From contig NZ_CP157794.1 in the NCBI RefSeq assembly GCF_040111675.1, positions 4,113,501-4,177,500 of the forward strand: a stretch of 64,000 nucleotides of DNA, given 5' to 3'. The position numbers and the translations under genes were made by a program. Source of the stretch: Salinarimonas sp. (GTDB taxonomy: Bacteria > Pseudomonadota > Alphaproteobacteria > Rhizobiales > Beijerinckiaceae). The notes below the pieces were generated by a model. The model searched no databases. It was not told where the DNA came from and saw nothing but the letters and a program-made list of their open reading frames with translations. Below, piece by piece: positions 1 through 11,581 of this stretch. Numbering within the stretch: position 1 is the stretch's first letter; the number at the start of each line of letters is the position of its first letter.

Positions 1-1
1 G

Positions 2-643
2 CTGGCCGCCGCGACGCTCGGGCCGCAGGCGGCGGCGCCGATCCTGCTCCTGATCGACACGGTGCTGATCGCGCCCTACGTCCCCGCCGCCTGGCGGGCC
101 TGCGACCGGCGGGCGGTCGGGTGGATGACGCTCGGCGCCTATGCGGGCGTGCCGCTCGGCGCGGCGGCGCTGACCGCCGTCGATCCGCTCCTGATGCGCT
201 GGCTGCTGGTCGCGCTGATCCTGGCGCTGCTGGCGCTCCTCGTCTCGGGCTTCCGCTATCGCGGCCGGCCGAAGCCGCCGCTGACGCTCGGCGTCGGCGC
301 GGTCTCCGGCGTCCTCTCCGGCGCGGCGCAGGTCGGCGGGCCGCCGGCCATCGCCTACTGGCTCGGCTCGGAGGCCCCGGCGAAGACGGTGCGGGCGAAC
401 CTCGTCGTCTTCATCGTGCTCGCCGCGCTGGGGACGGCGGTCGCCTACGTGCTCGGCGGGCTTCTGACCGCGTCGGTCGTGGCGCGGGCCGTGGTGATCG
501 GGCCGTTCTACGCCGCGGGCCTGTTTCTCGGCGCGCGCCTGTTCGGGCTCGCCAGCGAGACCGTGTTCCGGCGCATCTGCTACGGCCTGATCGCGCTCGC
601 GGCCGTGGGCTCCGCGCCGGCGCTCGACGGCCTGCTGCGCTGA
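2..643 (+). CDS. TauE/SafE-family membrane permease, 5' end missing
   Basis: The reading frame is open to the left edge, so the N-terminus lies outside the window; 213 residues are visible. They are almost entirely hydrophobic helices broken by short charged loops. The internal segment GAAQVGGPPAIAYWL is the glycine/proline-rich motif typical of the second half of TauE/SafE (DUF81) permeases, which export or import small sulfur-containing or organic anions through the inner membrane. The substrate cannot be read from the sequence. The gene converges on the winged-helix regulator, with only 6 bases between the two stop codons, so the two are not co-transcribed. Family assignment is fairly firm; function is known only at family level. 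Confidence 0.8.
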   Translation: MAAATLGPQAAAPILLLIDTVLIAPYVPAAWRACDRRAVGWMTLGAYAGVPLGAAALTAVDPLLMRWLLVALILALLALLVSGFRYRGRPKPPLTLGVGAVSGVLSGAAQVGGPPAIAYWLGSEAPAKTVRANLVVFIVLAALGTAVAYVLGGLLTASVVARAVVIGPFYAAGLFLGARLFGLASETVFRRICYGLIALAAVGSAPALDGLLR

Positions 644-649
644 GCCCGC

Positions 650-1219
650 TCACAGGCTCGCGGCGGCGCGGGCGGCCTGGTCGTAGTGGCCCGAGAGCGC
701 CCGCAGCATGGCGGCGAGCTCGGAGAGCCGCTCCTTGTCGACGCCCGTCGCGCCGACGGGCTGGAGCAGCAGCGCCTCGCGGATCTCGCGATAGCGCAGG
801 CACACGGCGCGGCCCTTCTCGGTGATGAGGATGGTCTTCTCCTTGCCGGCCTTGCCCGAGGCCACGAGGCCCGCGGCCTCGAGCTTCTTCACGCCGTAGG
901 AGACGAGGTGCGTCTCCTCGACCGAGAGCACGAGGCAGATGTCGGCGAGCCGCTTCGGGCGGCCGCGATGATTGACCGTATGCAGGATCAGGACGTCGAG
1001 GGGCGAGAGATCCGGCACGCCCGCCGCCGCGATGCAGCGGATCATCCAGCGATGGAAGGCGTGGCTCGCCAGGATGAGGCCGAACTCGAATTCCGACAGG
1101 GAGGGCATGCCGCCCTCCGCCAGATGGGCCGAGGACACGATCGGCCCCACGCCTCTGCGGGGCGGCTCCGCGACCGCCTCGTCCGCCGGGGCCGTATCGT
1201 CGTCGGTCGGTCGCGTCAT
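650..1219 (-). CDS. Winged-helix (MarR-like) transcriptional regulator
   Basis: This 189-residue protein has a charged, disordered N-terminus of about 30 residues and then a helical DNA-binding core. Visible landmarks are SPLDVLILHTV, the HTH stretch RLADICLVLSVEETHLVSYGVK and the wing region AGLVASGKAGKEKTILITEKG, the usual MarR pattern. The ATG at 1219 is chosen because it leaves 14 bases after dctM. The same frame stays open far upstream, but that part is antisense to dctM and dctQ. As the last gene of the TRAP operon, it probably senses the transported compound or a product and controls the operon and the divergent oxoprolinase gene. That role is inferred from position. Similar predicted regulators of this size occur beside hydantoinase/TRAP clusters. 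Confidence 0.8.
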   Translation of the reverse strand: MTRPTDDDTAPADEAVAEPPRRGVGPIVSSAHLAEGGMPSLSEFEFGLILASHAFHRWMIRCIAAAGVPDLSPLDVLILHTVNHRGRPKRLADICLVLSVEETHLVSYGVKKLEAAGLVASGKAGKEKTILITEKGRAVCLRYREIREALLLQPVGATGVDKERLSELAAMLRALSGHYDQAARAAASL

Positions 1220-1233
1220 GATCGCTCCGCGTT

Positions 1234-2535
1234 CTACTCCAGCATGGTCCGCGGCAGCCACAGCGCGATCTCCGGGAAGAGCGCCAGAAGCAGGGCCGCG
1301 ACGCACATAATCAGGAAGAAGGGCGCGGTGTACAGGCCGAGCGTGAAGATGTTCCGCCCGGTGAGCGATTGCAGCACATAGAGATTGAAGCCCACCGGCG
1401 GGGTGATCTGCGCCATCTCGACGACGAGCACGATGAAGATCCCGAACCAGATCAGGTCGATCCCCGCCGCCGTGACCAGCGGGATGATGATCGACGTCGT
1501 CAGCACGACGAGGGAGATCCCGTCGAGGAAGCAGCCCATGACGATGAAGAACAGCGTCAGGGCCAGCAGCAGCATCGCCTGCGAGAGGCCGAAATCGCCG
1601 ATCCACTCCGCCAGCGCGCGGGGGATGCCGGTGAAGCCCATCGCCGTCGTGAGGAAAGCGGCGCCGGCGAGGATGAAGGCGATCATGCACGAGGTCTTCG
1701 TCGCCGAGAGCAACGCCGTGCGGAAGGTCTCGAGGCTCAGCGAGCCCGCCCGCCAGGAGATCGCCAGCGCCAGGAACACGCCCACCGCCGCGGCTTCCGT
1801 CGCCGAGGCGAAGCCCGCATAGATCGAGCCGATGACGCCGACGATGAGCAGGACGACCGGCGCGAGCCGGCGCAGCTTGGCGAGCCGCTGGCGCAGCGGC
1901 ATGGCGGGCTCGGGCGGCGGCATCTTCGCGCGGTTGAGATAGGCCCAGAGCATGACGTAGCCCATGAAGAGCGCGGTCAGCATCAGCCCGGGGATCACGC
2001 CGGCGATGAACAGCCGCGCCACCGACTGCTCGGTGGCGGTGGCGTAGACGATGAGGATGATCGAGGGCGGGATCATCAGGCCGATCGTGCCCGACCCCGC
2101 GAGGGTGCCGATGGCCATCGGGTCGGAATAGCCGCGTTTCTTCAATTCGCCGAGCGAGATCCGCCCGATCGTCGCGCAGGTCGCGGCGGAGGAGCCGGAG
2201 ACCGCCGCGAAGATGGTGCAGCCGACCACGTTGACGTGGAGGAGCCGCCCCGGCAGGCGCGCGAGCCAGGGCGTGAGGCCCTCGAACATGTCCTCGGACA
2301 GGCGCGTGCGGAACAGGATGTCGCCCATCAGGATGAACATCGGCAGGGCGGTGAGGTCCCAGGAATTGAGCTGCTGCCACATCGCGGTCGCGAGGATCGC
2401 GCCGGGGGGCAGCGACAGCGAGGCGACGATGGCGACGAAGCCCAGCAGCGCCAGCGCGACGGCGATCCAGACGCCGAGCCCGAGCACCACGAAGAGGAGC
2501 CCGACGAGGAGGAGCATGAGGGTGGTCTGGTCCAT
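1234..2535 (-). CDS. dctM: TRAP transporter large permease (DctM subunit)
   Basis: A 433-residue integral membrane protein with about a dozen hydrophobic segments, the normal length for DctM. Family landmarks include PMFILMGDILFRT near residue 90, the loop AAVSGSSAATCATIG, GSGTIGLMIPPS and the C-terminal ITPPVGFNLYVLQ. DctM forms the sodium-coupled translocation channel that accepts substrate from the periplasmic binding protein. It starts 3 bases after the dctQ stop, so the two membrane subunits are almost certainly translated together. The whole family signature is present and nothing is truncated. Substrate specificity lies mainly in the DctP component. Confidence 0.95.
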   Translation of the reverse strand: MDQTTLMLLLVGLLFVVLGLGVWIAVALALLGFVAIVASLSLPPGAILATAMWQQLNSWDLTALPMFILMGDILFRTRLSEDMFEGLTPWLARLPGRLLHVNVVGCTIFAAVSGSSAATCATIGRISLGELKKRGYSDPMAIGTLAGSGTIGLMIPPSIILIVYATATEQSVARLFIAGVIPGLMLTALFMGYVMLWAYLNRAKMPPPEPAMPLRQRLAKLRRLAPVVLLIVGVIGSIYAGFASATEAAAVGVFLALAISWRAGSLSLETFRTALLSATKTSCMIAFILAGAAFLTTAMGFTGIPRALAEWIGDFGLSQAMLLLALTLFFIVMGCFLDGISLVVLTTSIIIPLVTAAGIDLIWFGIFIVLVVEMAQITPPVGFNLYVLQSLTGRNIFTLGLYTAPFFLIMCVAALLLALFPEIALWLPRTMLE

Positions 2536-2538
2536 GGC

Positions 2539-3096
2539 TCAGCCCTCCCGTCCGTGGGCGATGGCGTCCTCCGCCGCGCGGAAGCTCGGCCGCCCCGTCC
2601 GAAGCGTCGTGACGAGCTCGTCGAGGAAGGCGATGGTGAGCAGCGCCGCGCCCGCGGCCATGGCCGCCTGCGGCCAGACGAGCGGCACCCGCACGAGGCC
2701 CGGCGAGACCTCGCCGAAGCGCAAGCTCTCGAGCGCGTAGGCGCCGACGTACCAGGTGCCGAAGGCGCTCGCGAGGGCGCCGAAGGCGAGCGTCGCCGCC
2801 TCGACGACGCTGCGCGCCCGGGCGGGCAGATTGTCGAGGAGCATGGTGACGCGGATATGCGCGCCGCTGCGCAGCGTCGCGGCGAGCGCGAGGAAGCTCG
2901 CCGCGGCGAAGAGATAGCCGGAGATCTCGGAGAGCGAGAGGATCACGAAGCCGCCGCGCGGCAGGCCCACGAGCTGCAGCGCGGCGTCGGTGATCCGCCC
3001 CACCACCTGCAGCCCGACCAGGGTCGCGATGAGGAGGATGCAGGCGGCGGACAGCCACAGGGCCGCCCCGTAGAGAAGGTCGAGCGCACGGCGCAT
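2539..3096 (-). CDS. dctQ: TRAP transporter small permease (DctQ subunit)
   Basis: A 185-residue protein with four hydrophobic helices, as expected for DctQ, the small subunit that scaffolds DctM. Recognisable parts are ILLIATLVGLQVVGRI in helix 1, the middle region SLSEISGYLFAAASFLALA with HIRVTML following, and a last helix before a polar tail. The ATG at 3096 is preferred over longer in-frame extensions because GGAG lies just upstream and the protein then begins right before the first helix. The extension would run through the non-coding repeat region. It sits between dctP (376 bases upstream) and dctM (3 bases downstream). Confidence 0.92.
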   Translation of the reverse strand: MRRALDLLYGAALWLSAACILLIATLVGLQVVGRITDAALQLVGLPRGGFVILSLSEISGYLFAAASFLALAATLRSGAHIRVTMLLDNLPARARSVVEAATLAFGALASAFGTWYVGAYALESLRFGEVSPGLVRVPLVWPQAAMAAGAALLTIAFLDELVTTLRTGRPSFRAAEDAIAHGREG

Positions 3097-3472
3097 GGCG
3101 TGGAATCTCCGGGTGGGAAGGCGTTCGTCGATACCGCGTCCCGGGGTCTCGTCCCCGGAGAGGCTGTGGCGGTCGGGCGTCTCGAGGCGGTCGACGGGAG
3201 AACGCGACGTCGGCCGGCGCATTTTCTCCTCCCTTGTGGAGGAGGCGTCGGCGCAGCCGACGGAGGTGGGTCGTGGTGCAGGGCCGGTCCTCGGCGAGGG
3301 TGGCTCGCCGGTGGCGCCCGTCACCGACGTCGAGACAGTTCTGCACGACCCACACCCACGGCCCCTCGCCACAGGGGCGAGGGGAGAGCCTGCATCGACG
3401 GCGCGCCCCGACCGCCCTCGGCTGCGAAGGCGGCCGGCGGGGGGCGACTTGCCCGCCCCCCGACGCACCGCG
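3097..3472. other. Long spacer between dctP and dctQ, no gene
   Basis: These 376 bases separate the binding-protein gene from the membrane subunits of the same operon. I see no supportable coding frame. The stretch is GC-rich and holds a palindromic repeat at 3341-3404 that could fold in the mRNA. Binding proteins are usually needed in excess over permease subunits, so a structured spacer here could reduce readthrough into dctQ and dctM. That is inference only. Confidence 0.6.
3341..3404 (-). repeat. Dispersed palindromic intergenic repeat, copy 1
   Basis: On the minus strand this reads through GATGCAGGCTCTCCCCTCGC, then a short hairpin, then GTGGGTGTGGGTCGTGCAG. An almost identical block, in the opposite orientation, lies at 26298-26356 between unrelated genes. 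The core CCCTCGCCACAGGGGCGAGGG is self-complementary. It behaves like a REP-type extragenic element; it encodes nothing I can recognise. Confidence 0.8.
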
Positions 3473-4459
3473 TCAGTTCGCGCGATAGGCCTCGAGCACG
3501 GCCGCGCCCGTCTCGCCGGCGCTCTCGGCCCACTCGTCGGCGATCTGCGCGCCGATCTCCTGGAAGCCGGCGGCGAGCGCCTCGGAGGGCGTGACGACGG
3601 CGACGCCGTTCTCGGCGAGCGTCTCCGTCGCGGCCACCGTGTCGGCCTCCGACATCTCCCAGCCGCGGGCCTCGGCGGCCGCGGCCGCCTCGAGCACGGC
3701 GGCGCGGACCTCCGCGTCGAGACCCTGGAAGGCGCGGGAATTCACCACCACCATGTTGCGCGGCAGCCAGGCTTGGGTGTCGTGGTAATGGGTGACGAAG
3801 TCCCAGAACTTCGAGTTCACGCCCGTGGACGGCGAGGTGATCGTCGCCTCGACGCGGCCGGTGGCGAAGGCGGTCGGCAGGTCGGCGACCTCGACCTGGA
3901 CCGGCATCGCGCCGGAGAGCTCGGCGATGCGCGCCGTGCCGGGATTGTAGGTGCGGAAGCGCAGGCCGCGCAGGTCCTCGACGTCGTCGAGCTCGGCCGA
4001 GGCGTAGATGCCCTGCGGCGGCCACGGCACGGAGAAGAGGAGCGTCAGCCCCTCTTCCGCCAGGGCCGCGTCGAGCGCGCCGCGCTGGGCGTCGTAGAGC
4101 GCCTTCGCGTCGGCGTAGGAGGTGGCGAGGAAGGGCACGGAATCGAGGCCGTAGATCGGGTTCTCGTTGGCGTGCAGCGAGATCAGCATCTCGCCGATCG
4201 GCACGATGCCCGAGCGCACCGAGCGCTTGATCTCCGGATGCTTGATCAGCGAGCCGGCGGAATGGACCGTGATGTCGAGCGCGCCGCCGGTGGCCTCGCG
4301 CACGTCCTGCGCGAATTCCGCGATGTTCTGCGTGTGGAAGGTCGCGTCCGGATAGGGCGTGGGCATGTCCCAGCCCTGGGCGGCGGCGGCGGCGAAGCTT
4401 CCGGTGGCGAAGGCGAGCGCGAGGGTCGCGCCCGCGAGGCTGCGTGCGACGGTGGTCAT
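3473..4459 (-). CDS. dctP: TRAP transporter substrate-binding protein (DctP subunit)
   Basis: A 328-residue exported protein. Residues 1 to about 26 form a signal peptide (basic start, hydrophobic core, AAAAAQ cleavage region). The mature part has DctP-family features: SGSLIKHPEIKRSVRSG-like residues around 75-90, LRGLRFRTYN near 180 with the arginine that normally binds a carboxylate, and VEVADLPTAFATGRVEA. The ATG at 4459 has GGGAGAG 8 bases upstream; a longer start at 4534 would put 25 odd residues before the signal peptide. It is the first gene of the TRAP operon and faces the 5-oxoprolinase gene, so a carboxylated lactam such as pyroglutamate is a reasonable ligand. Bordetella DctP proteins that bind pyroglutamate are known; the link here is inferred. 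Confidence 0.92.
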   Translation of the reverse strand: MTTVARSLAGATLALAFATGSFAAAAAQGWDMPTPYPDATFHTQNIAEFAQDVREATGGALDITVHSAGSLIKHPEIKRSVRSGIVPIGEMLISLHANENPIYGLDSVPFLATSYADAKALYDAQRGALDAALAEEGLTLLFSVPWPPQGIYASAELDDVEDLRGLRFRTYNPGTARIAELSGAMPVQVEVADLPTAFATGRVEATITSPSTGVNSKFWDFVTHYHDTQAWLPRNMVVVNSRAFQGLDAEVRAAVLEAAAAAEARGWEMSEADTVAATETLAENGVAVVTPSEALAAGFQEIGAQIADEWAESAGETGAAVLEAYRAN

Positions 4460-4577
4460 CTGATCTCTCCCGAATGAGCGGCCGATCGCGGCGGACCCGC
4501 GATCCGGCATGCGCACCCCCTCGGTCGTGCGCATGGTGCAAGCCTGCTATGCGTGGGCGAGCTTGTCAATAAGCTGA

Positions 4578-4612
4578 CGACAGAACGCAGAAAAAATGTT
4601 GACGTTTTGTCG
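4578..4612. promoter_or_regulatory. Inverted repeat in the divergent promoter region, candidate operator
   Basis: Arms CGACAGAACG (4578-4587) and CGTTTTGTCG (4603-4612) are complementary at 9 of 10 positions, with an A-rich 15-base centre. It lies in the 241-base spacer between dctP and the oxoprolinase gene and overlaps a candidate promoter. A binding site for the winged-helix regulator at the end of the TRAP operon is the natural hypothesis. Confidence 0.45.
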
Positions 4613-4626
4613 ATGAGCCGGAATAT
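4599..4626 (+). promoter_or_regulatory. Candidate sigma-70 promoter for the oxoprolinase gene
   Basis: TTGACG (4599-4604) and GAATAT (4621-4626) are separated by 16 bases, in a clearly AT-enriched patch of an otherwise GC-rich window. Transcription would start about 70 bases before the ATG at 4701. The -35 box falls next to the right arm of the inverted repeat, which would suit repression. Confidence 0.4.
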
Positions 4627-4700
4627 GAGCACAACGAGGCCGCGCCTTGCGCAGGGGAGCCGGCGCGCGCCATGCTTGATGCCGTTGGGAGAGGGACACG

Positions 4701-8336
<3,636 letters not shown>

Positions 8337-8691
8337 GGGGGCCGCCGGCCCCTCCCCGCAGGGGCTGGCGTCTTCTCGGCGCCCGGCGGACGGGCGCTCA
8401 TGCTTTCCTTCCCTGTAGGGGAAGCTGGCTCGGCGAAGCCGAGACGGATGGGGCGCGGCGCGGAGCGACGCGTTCCGCGAAGCGGAAGCCCCCGGCGGCC
8501 GTCACGCTCCACTGTGTCGTTTCGGCTTCGCCGAACGCGCGTTCCGCGCGCCCCATCCGTCACCGCGCTCCGCGCGGCGCCACCTTCCCCTACAGGGAAG
8601 GAGAAGGGTGGGCGCGCGCCGCGCGTGGAGCCCGTTTTCCCTCCTCTGCGGGGAGATGCCGGCGTCCCGCATCGACCCTATATCGGGGGCG
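8337..8691. other. Intergenic region dominated by a nested palindrome
   Basis: About 355 bases between the oxoprolinase and exonuclease genes hold no frame I would call a gene. Most of it (8407-8601) is the nested palindromic repeat listed separately; the remainder is GC-rich without obvious promoter boxes. Confidence 0.6.
8407..8601. repeat. Nested long palindrome (extragenic repeat)
   Basis: Outer arms of 18 bases match perfectly: CCTTCCCTGTAGGGGAAG at 8407-8424 and its complement at 8584-8601. Inner arms of 15 bases also match perfectly: GACGGATGGGGCGCG at 8443-8457 and its complement at 8547-8561. The centre contains further small palindromes around CGGCTTCGCCG. As RNA it would form one long branched hairpin. 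The outer arm contains its own small palindrome, a common build for alphaproteobacterial extragenic repeats. Confidence 0.85.
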
Positions 8692-9762
8692 ATGCGCGCG
8701 ACCGACATCCTCACCCTCACGCCGCAGGGCCTCTATTGCCCGCTCGGCGATTTCCACGTCGACCCGGTGCGGCCGGTGCCGCGGGCGCTGGTCACGCACG
8801 GCCATTCCGACCATGCCCGCGCCGGCCACGGCGCGGTGCTCGCCACCGCGCAGACGCTGCGCATCATGGCCGCGCGCTACGGCGAGGACTTCGCCGGGGC
8901 GAGGCAGGCGGCCCGGCTCGGCGAGACGATCCGGCAGGGGGACGTCGCCGTGCGCTTCGTCCCCGCCGGCCACGTGCTCGGCTCGGCGCAGATCGTCATC
9001 GAGGCGGGGGGCACGCGGCTCGTCGTCTCGGGCGACTACAAGCGCGGCTACGACCCGACCTGCCTGCCCTGCGAGATCGTGCCCTGCGACGTCTTCATCA
9101 CGGAGGCCACCTTCGGCCTGCCGGTCTTCCGCCACCCGGACGCGCGGGCGGAGGTGGACAAGCTCCTCGCCTCGCTCACGCTCTTCCCCGAGCGCGCGCA
9201 TCTGGTGGGCGCCTACGCGCTCGGCAAGGCGCAGCGGGTGATGGCGCTGCTGCGCGAGGCCGGCTACGACCGGCCGATCTACGTCCACGGCGCCATGGAG
9301 AAGCTCTGCGCCCTCTATGCGGAGCTCGGCGTCGATCTCGGCGAGGTGGTGAAGGTCGCGGCCGCCGACCGCGCCAAGCTCGCCGGCGAGGTGATCGTCT
9401 GCCCGCCCCCGGCGATCCAGGAGGTCTGGGCCCGCAAGTTCCCCGACCCCGTCGCCGGCTTCGCGTCGGGCTGGATGCGGGTGCGGGCGCGGGCCCGGCA
9501 GAAGGGGGTGGAGCTGCCGATGGTGATCTCCGACCATTGCGACTGGGACGAGCTGAAGCAGTCGATCCTCGAGACCGGGGCCGGGGAGGTGTGGGTCACC
9601 CACGGGCAGGAGGACGCGCTGGTGCACTGGTGCGGGACGATGGGGATTTCCGCGCGGCCGCTGCACATGCTGGGGTATGGCGACGAGGGGGAGGATACGG
9701 GGGAGGTTACGGGCGACCTCGCCGCGCCGGCGGCTGCGGTGGAGAGCGGGGAGACGCCGTGA
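8692..9762 (+). CDS. Ligase-associated DNA exonuclease (metallo-beta-lactamase fold)
   Basis: A 356-residue protein with the metallo-beta-lactamase/beta-CASP layout seen in CPSF-like nucleases. Metal-binding motif THGHSDHARAGH lies at about residues 35-46; PAGHVLGSAQI near 90, VSGDYKRGYDP near 110 and late DHCDWDE and WVTHGQEDA supply the remaining ligands. It matches the family called ligase-associated DNA exonuclease, which accompanies an ATP-dependent ligase in bacterial repair clusters. The ATG at 8692 is chosen because the conserved N-terminus begins there; the 28 extra residues of the longer frame come from the repeat region. Its stop overlaps the ligase start by 4 bases. The helicase and phosphoesterase that often complete this cluster are not in view. 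Confidence 0.9.
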   Translation: MRATDILTLTPQGLYCPLGDFHVDPVRPVPRALVTHGHSDHARAGHGAVLATAQTLRIMAARYGEDFAGARQAARLGETIRQGDVAVRFVPAGHVLGSAQIVIEAGGTRLVVSGDYKRGYDPTCLPCEIVPCDVFITEATFGLPVFRHPDARAEVDKLLASLTLFPERAHLVGAYALGKAQRVMALLREAGYDRPIYVHGAMEKLCALYAELGVDLGEVVKVAAADRAKLAGEVIVCPPPAIQEVWARKFPDPVAGFASGWMRVRARARQKGVELPMVISDHCDWDELKQSILETGAGEVWVTHGQEDALVHWCGTMGISARPLHMLGYGDEGEDTGEVTGDLAAPAAAVESGETP

Positions 9763-11492
9763 ATTCCTTCGCCGCCCTCCTCGACCGGCTGGTCTACGAA
9801 TCCCGCCGCAACGCCAAGATCCGGCTCATCGCGGACTATCTGCGCACGACCCCCGACCCCGAGCGCGGCTTCGCGCTCGCCGCGCTCACCGGGGAGTTGT
9901 CGTTCCGCGAGGCGAAGCCGAACCTGATCCGGGCGCTGATCCAGGAGCGCTGCGACCCGGTCCTGTTCGAGATGTCCTATTCCTATGTCGGCGACCTCGC
10001 CGAGACGACGGCGCTGCTCTGGCCCGCGCCGATGAGGGAGGCGCCGGAACCGCGACGGTCCTCCCCTCTCCACGAGGGAGAGGGGAGTCCGTCGCGCGCT
10101 TCATCGCCGTTGGGCCACAACCGCCCGCCGCCCCCCTCCCTCTCCGAGGTGGTCGAGACCCTCGCCACCACCTCGAAGTCCGACCTGCCCGCCCGGCTCG
10201 CCGGCTTCCTCGACGCCCTCGACGAGACCGGGCGCTGGGCGCTGCTGAAGCTCATCACCGGGTCATTGCGCATCGGCGTCTCCGCGCGCCTCGCCAAGAC
10301 GGCGCTCGCCTCGCTCGGCGAGATGGAGCCCGACGCCGTCGAGGAGGTCTGGCACGGTCTCGCCCCGCCCTACGAGGAGCTGTTCGCCTGGGTCGAGGGC
10401 CGCGGCCCGCAGCCGGTCTCGCGCGATCCCGCCCCCTTCCGCCCGCCGATGCTGGCGCACCCCATCGAGCTCGAGGACTTCGCCAAGCTCGAGGCGGACG
10501 CCTTCACGGCCGAGTGGAAATGGGACGGCATCCGCGTCCAGGCGGTCTCTTTCGAGGGCGTGACGCGGCTCTATTCCCGCACCGGCGAGGACGTCTCCGG
10601 CGCCTTCCCCGATCTCGTCGCGGCGCTCGCCGGCATGGAGGTGGCGATCGACGGGGAGCTGCTGGTGCTCATCGACGGGCGCGTGCAGAGCTTCAACGTC
10701 CTCCAGCAGCGGCTCAACCGCAAGAGCGTCTCCAACGCGCTGATGGGCAAGTACCCCGCCCACCTGCGCGCCTACGACCTCCTGGCGGAGAACGGCGAGG
10801 ACCTGCGGCCCCTTCCCTTCGCCGAGCGGCGCGCGCGGCTGGAGGCGTTCGTCGCCGCACGCGCGCCCGAGCGGCTCGACCTCTCTCCCCTGGTGCCCTT
10901 CGCGGACTGGGACGCGCTCGCCGCCGCCCGCGCCGACCCGGCCTCCCACGGCGCGGGGGCGGACGCGGAGGCGGTCGAGGGCGTCATGGTCAAGCGGGCC
11001 GAGAGCCCCTACGTGCCCGGCCGGCCCAAGGGCCTCTGGTTCAAGTGGAAGCGCGAGCCCTACACGGTCGACGCGGTGATGATGTACGCCCAGCGCGGGC
11101 ACGGGAAGCGCTCGTCCTTCTACTCGGACTACACGTTCGGCGTCTGGCGCCCCGGCGCGGAGGGCGGGGAGGAGCTGGTGCCCGTCGGCAAGGCCTATTT
11201 CGGCTTCACCGACGAGGAGCTGGCCCAGCTCGACCGTTTCGTGCGCAACAACACGATCAACCGTTTCGGTCCGGTGCGCGAGGTGGTGCACACCGCCGAG
11301 AAGGGGCTCGTCCTCGAGATCGCCTTCGAGGGCCTCCAGCGCTCCACCCGCCACAAGTCCGGCGTCGCCATGCGCTTTCCGCGCGTGGCGCGCATCCGCT
11401 GGGACAAGCCCACGGCGGAGGCCGACCGGCTGGAGACGCTGATGGGGATCCTGGCGAAGGGGGAGACGGAGCAGCACCCGACGGGCGGGTGA
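9759..11492 (+). CDS. ATP-dependent DNA ligase (cisplatin-damage-response type)
   Basis: A 577-residue ligase with a GTG start in a GTGA overlap with the exonuclease stop, so the pair is translationally coupled. An N-terminal helical DNA-binding domain (about 1-200) is followed by the nucleotidyltransferase core: EWKWDGIRVQ carries the adenylated lysine of motif I, then YSRTGEDVSG (III), EVAIDGELLV (IIIa), VEGVMVKRAESPYVPG (IV) and WFKWKRE (V). The C-terminal OB-fold includes YFGFTDEEL. Family members are repair ligases of the LigB/LigC type. Residues about 90-125 form a low-complexity linker encoded by a hairpin-rich insert with intergenic character; it lies between domains and leaves the frame intact, so the enzyme is probably functional. 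Confidence 0.93.
   Translation: MNSFAALLDRLVYESRRNAKIRLIADYLRTTPDPERGFALAALTGELSFREAKPNLIRALIQERCDPVLFEMSYSYVGDLAETTALLWPAPMREAPEPRRSSPLHEGEGSPSRASSPLGHNRPPPPSLSEVVETLATTSKSDLPARLAGFLDALDETGRWALLKLITGSLRIGVSARLAKTALASLGEMEPDAVEEVWHGLAPPYEELFAWVEGRGPQPVSRDPAPFRPPMLAHPIELEDFAKLEADAFTAEWKWDGIRVQAVSFEGVTRLYSRTGEDVSGAFPDLVAALAGMEVAIDGELLVLIDGRVQSFNVLQQRLNRKSVSNALMGKYPAHLRAYDLLAENGEDLRPLPFAERRARLEAFVAARAPERLDLSPLVPFADWDALAAARADPASHGAGADAEAVEGVMVKRAESPYVPGRPKGLWFKWKREPYTVDAVMMYAQRGHGKRSSFYSDYTFGVWRPGAEGGEELVPVGKAYFGFTDEELAQLDRFVRNNTINRFGPVREVVHTAEKGLVLEIAFEGLQRSTRHKSGVAMRFPRVARIRWDKPTAEADRLETLMGILAKGETEQHPTGG
10061..10087. repeat. In-frame hairpin repeat inside the ligase gene
   Basis: CTCCCCTCTCC (10061-10071) pairs perfectly with 10077-10087 across a 5-base loop. 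The sequence resembles the CTCCCCTCGCC core of the intergenic repeats at 3341 and 26298. Here it encodes part of a Ser/Pro/Glu-rich linker between the DNA-binding and catalytic domains. Confidence 0.65.
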
Positions 11493-11581
11493 GGGTCGCC
11501 CACTCCCCTGCGACCAAGCGCAGCCGCCCGCGACCCATATCCGCTCCCGCCGCGTTGTCCCCGGCGAAGGAGCCCCCCGCC

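Noticed and set aside
1369..3594. Long plus-strand frames opposite dctM and dctQ (up to 741 codons)
   Set aside because: They are antisense to well-supported TRAP genes and encode Arg/Asp/Glu-rich sequence without family features; high GC keeps such frames open.
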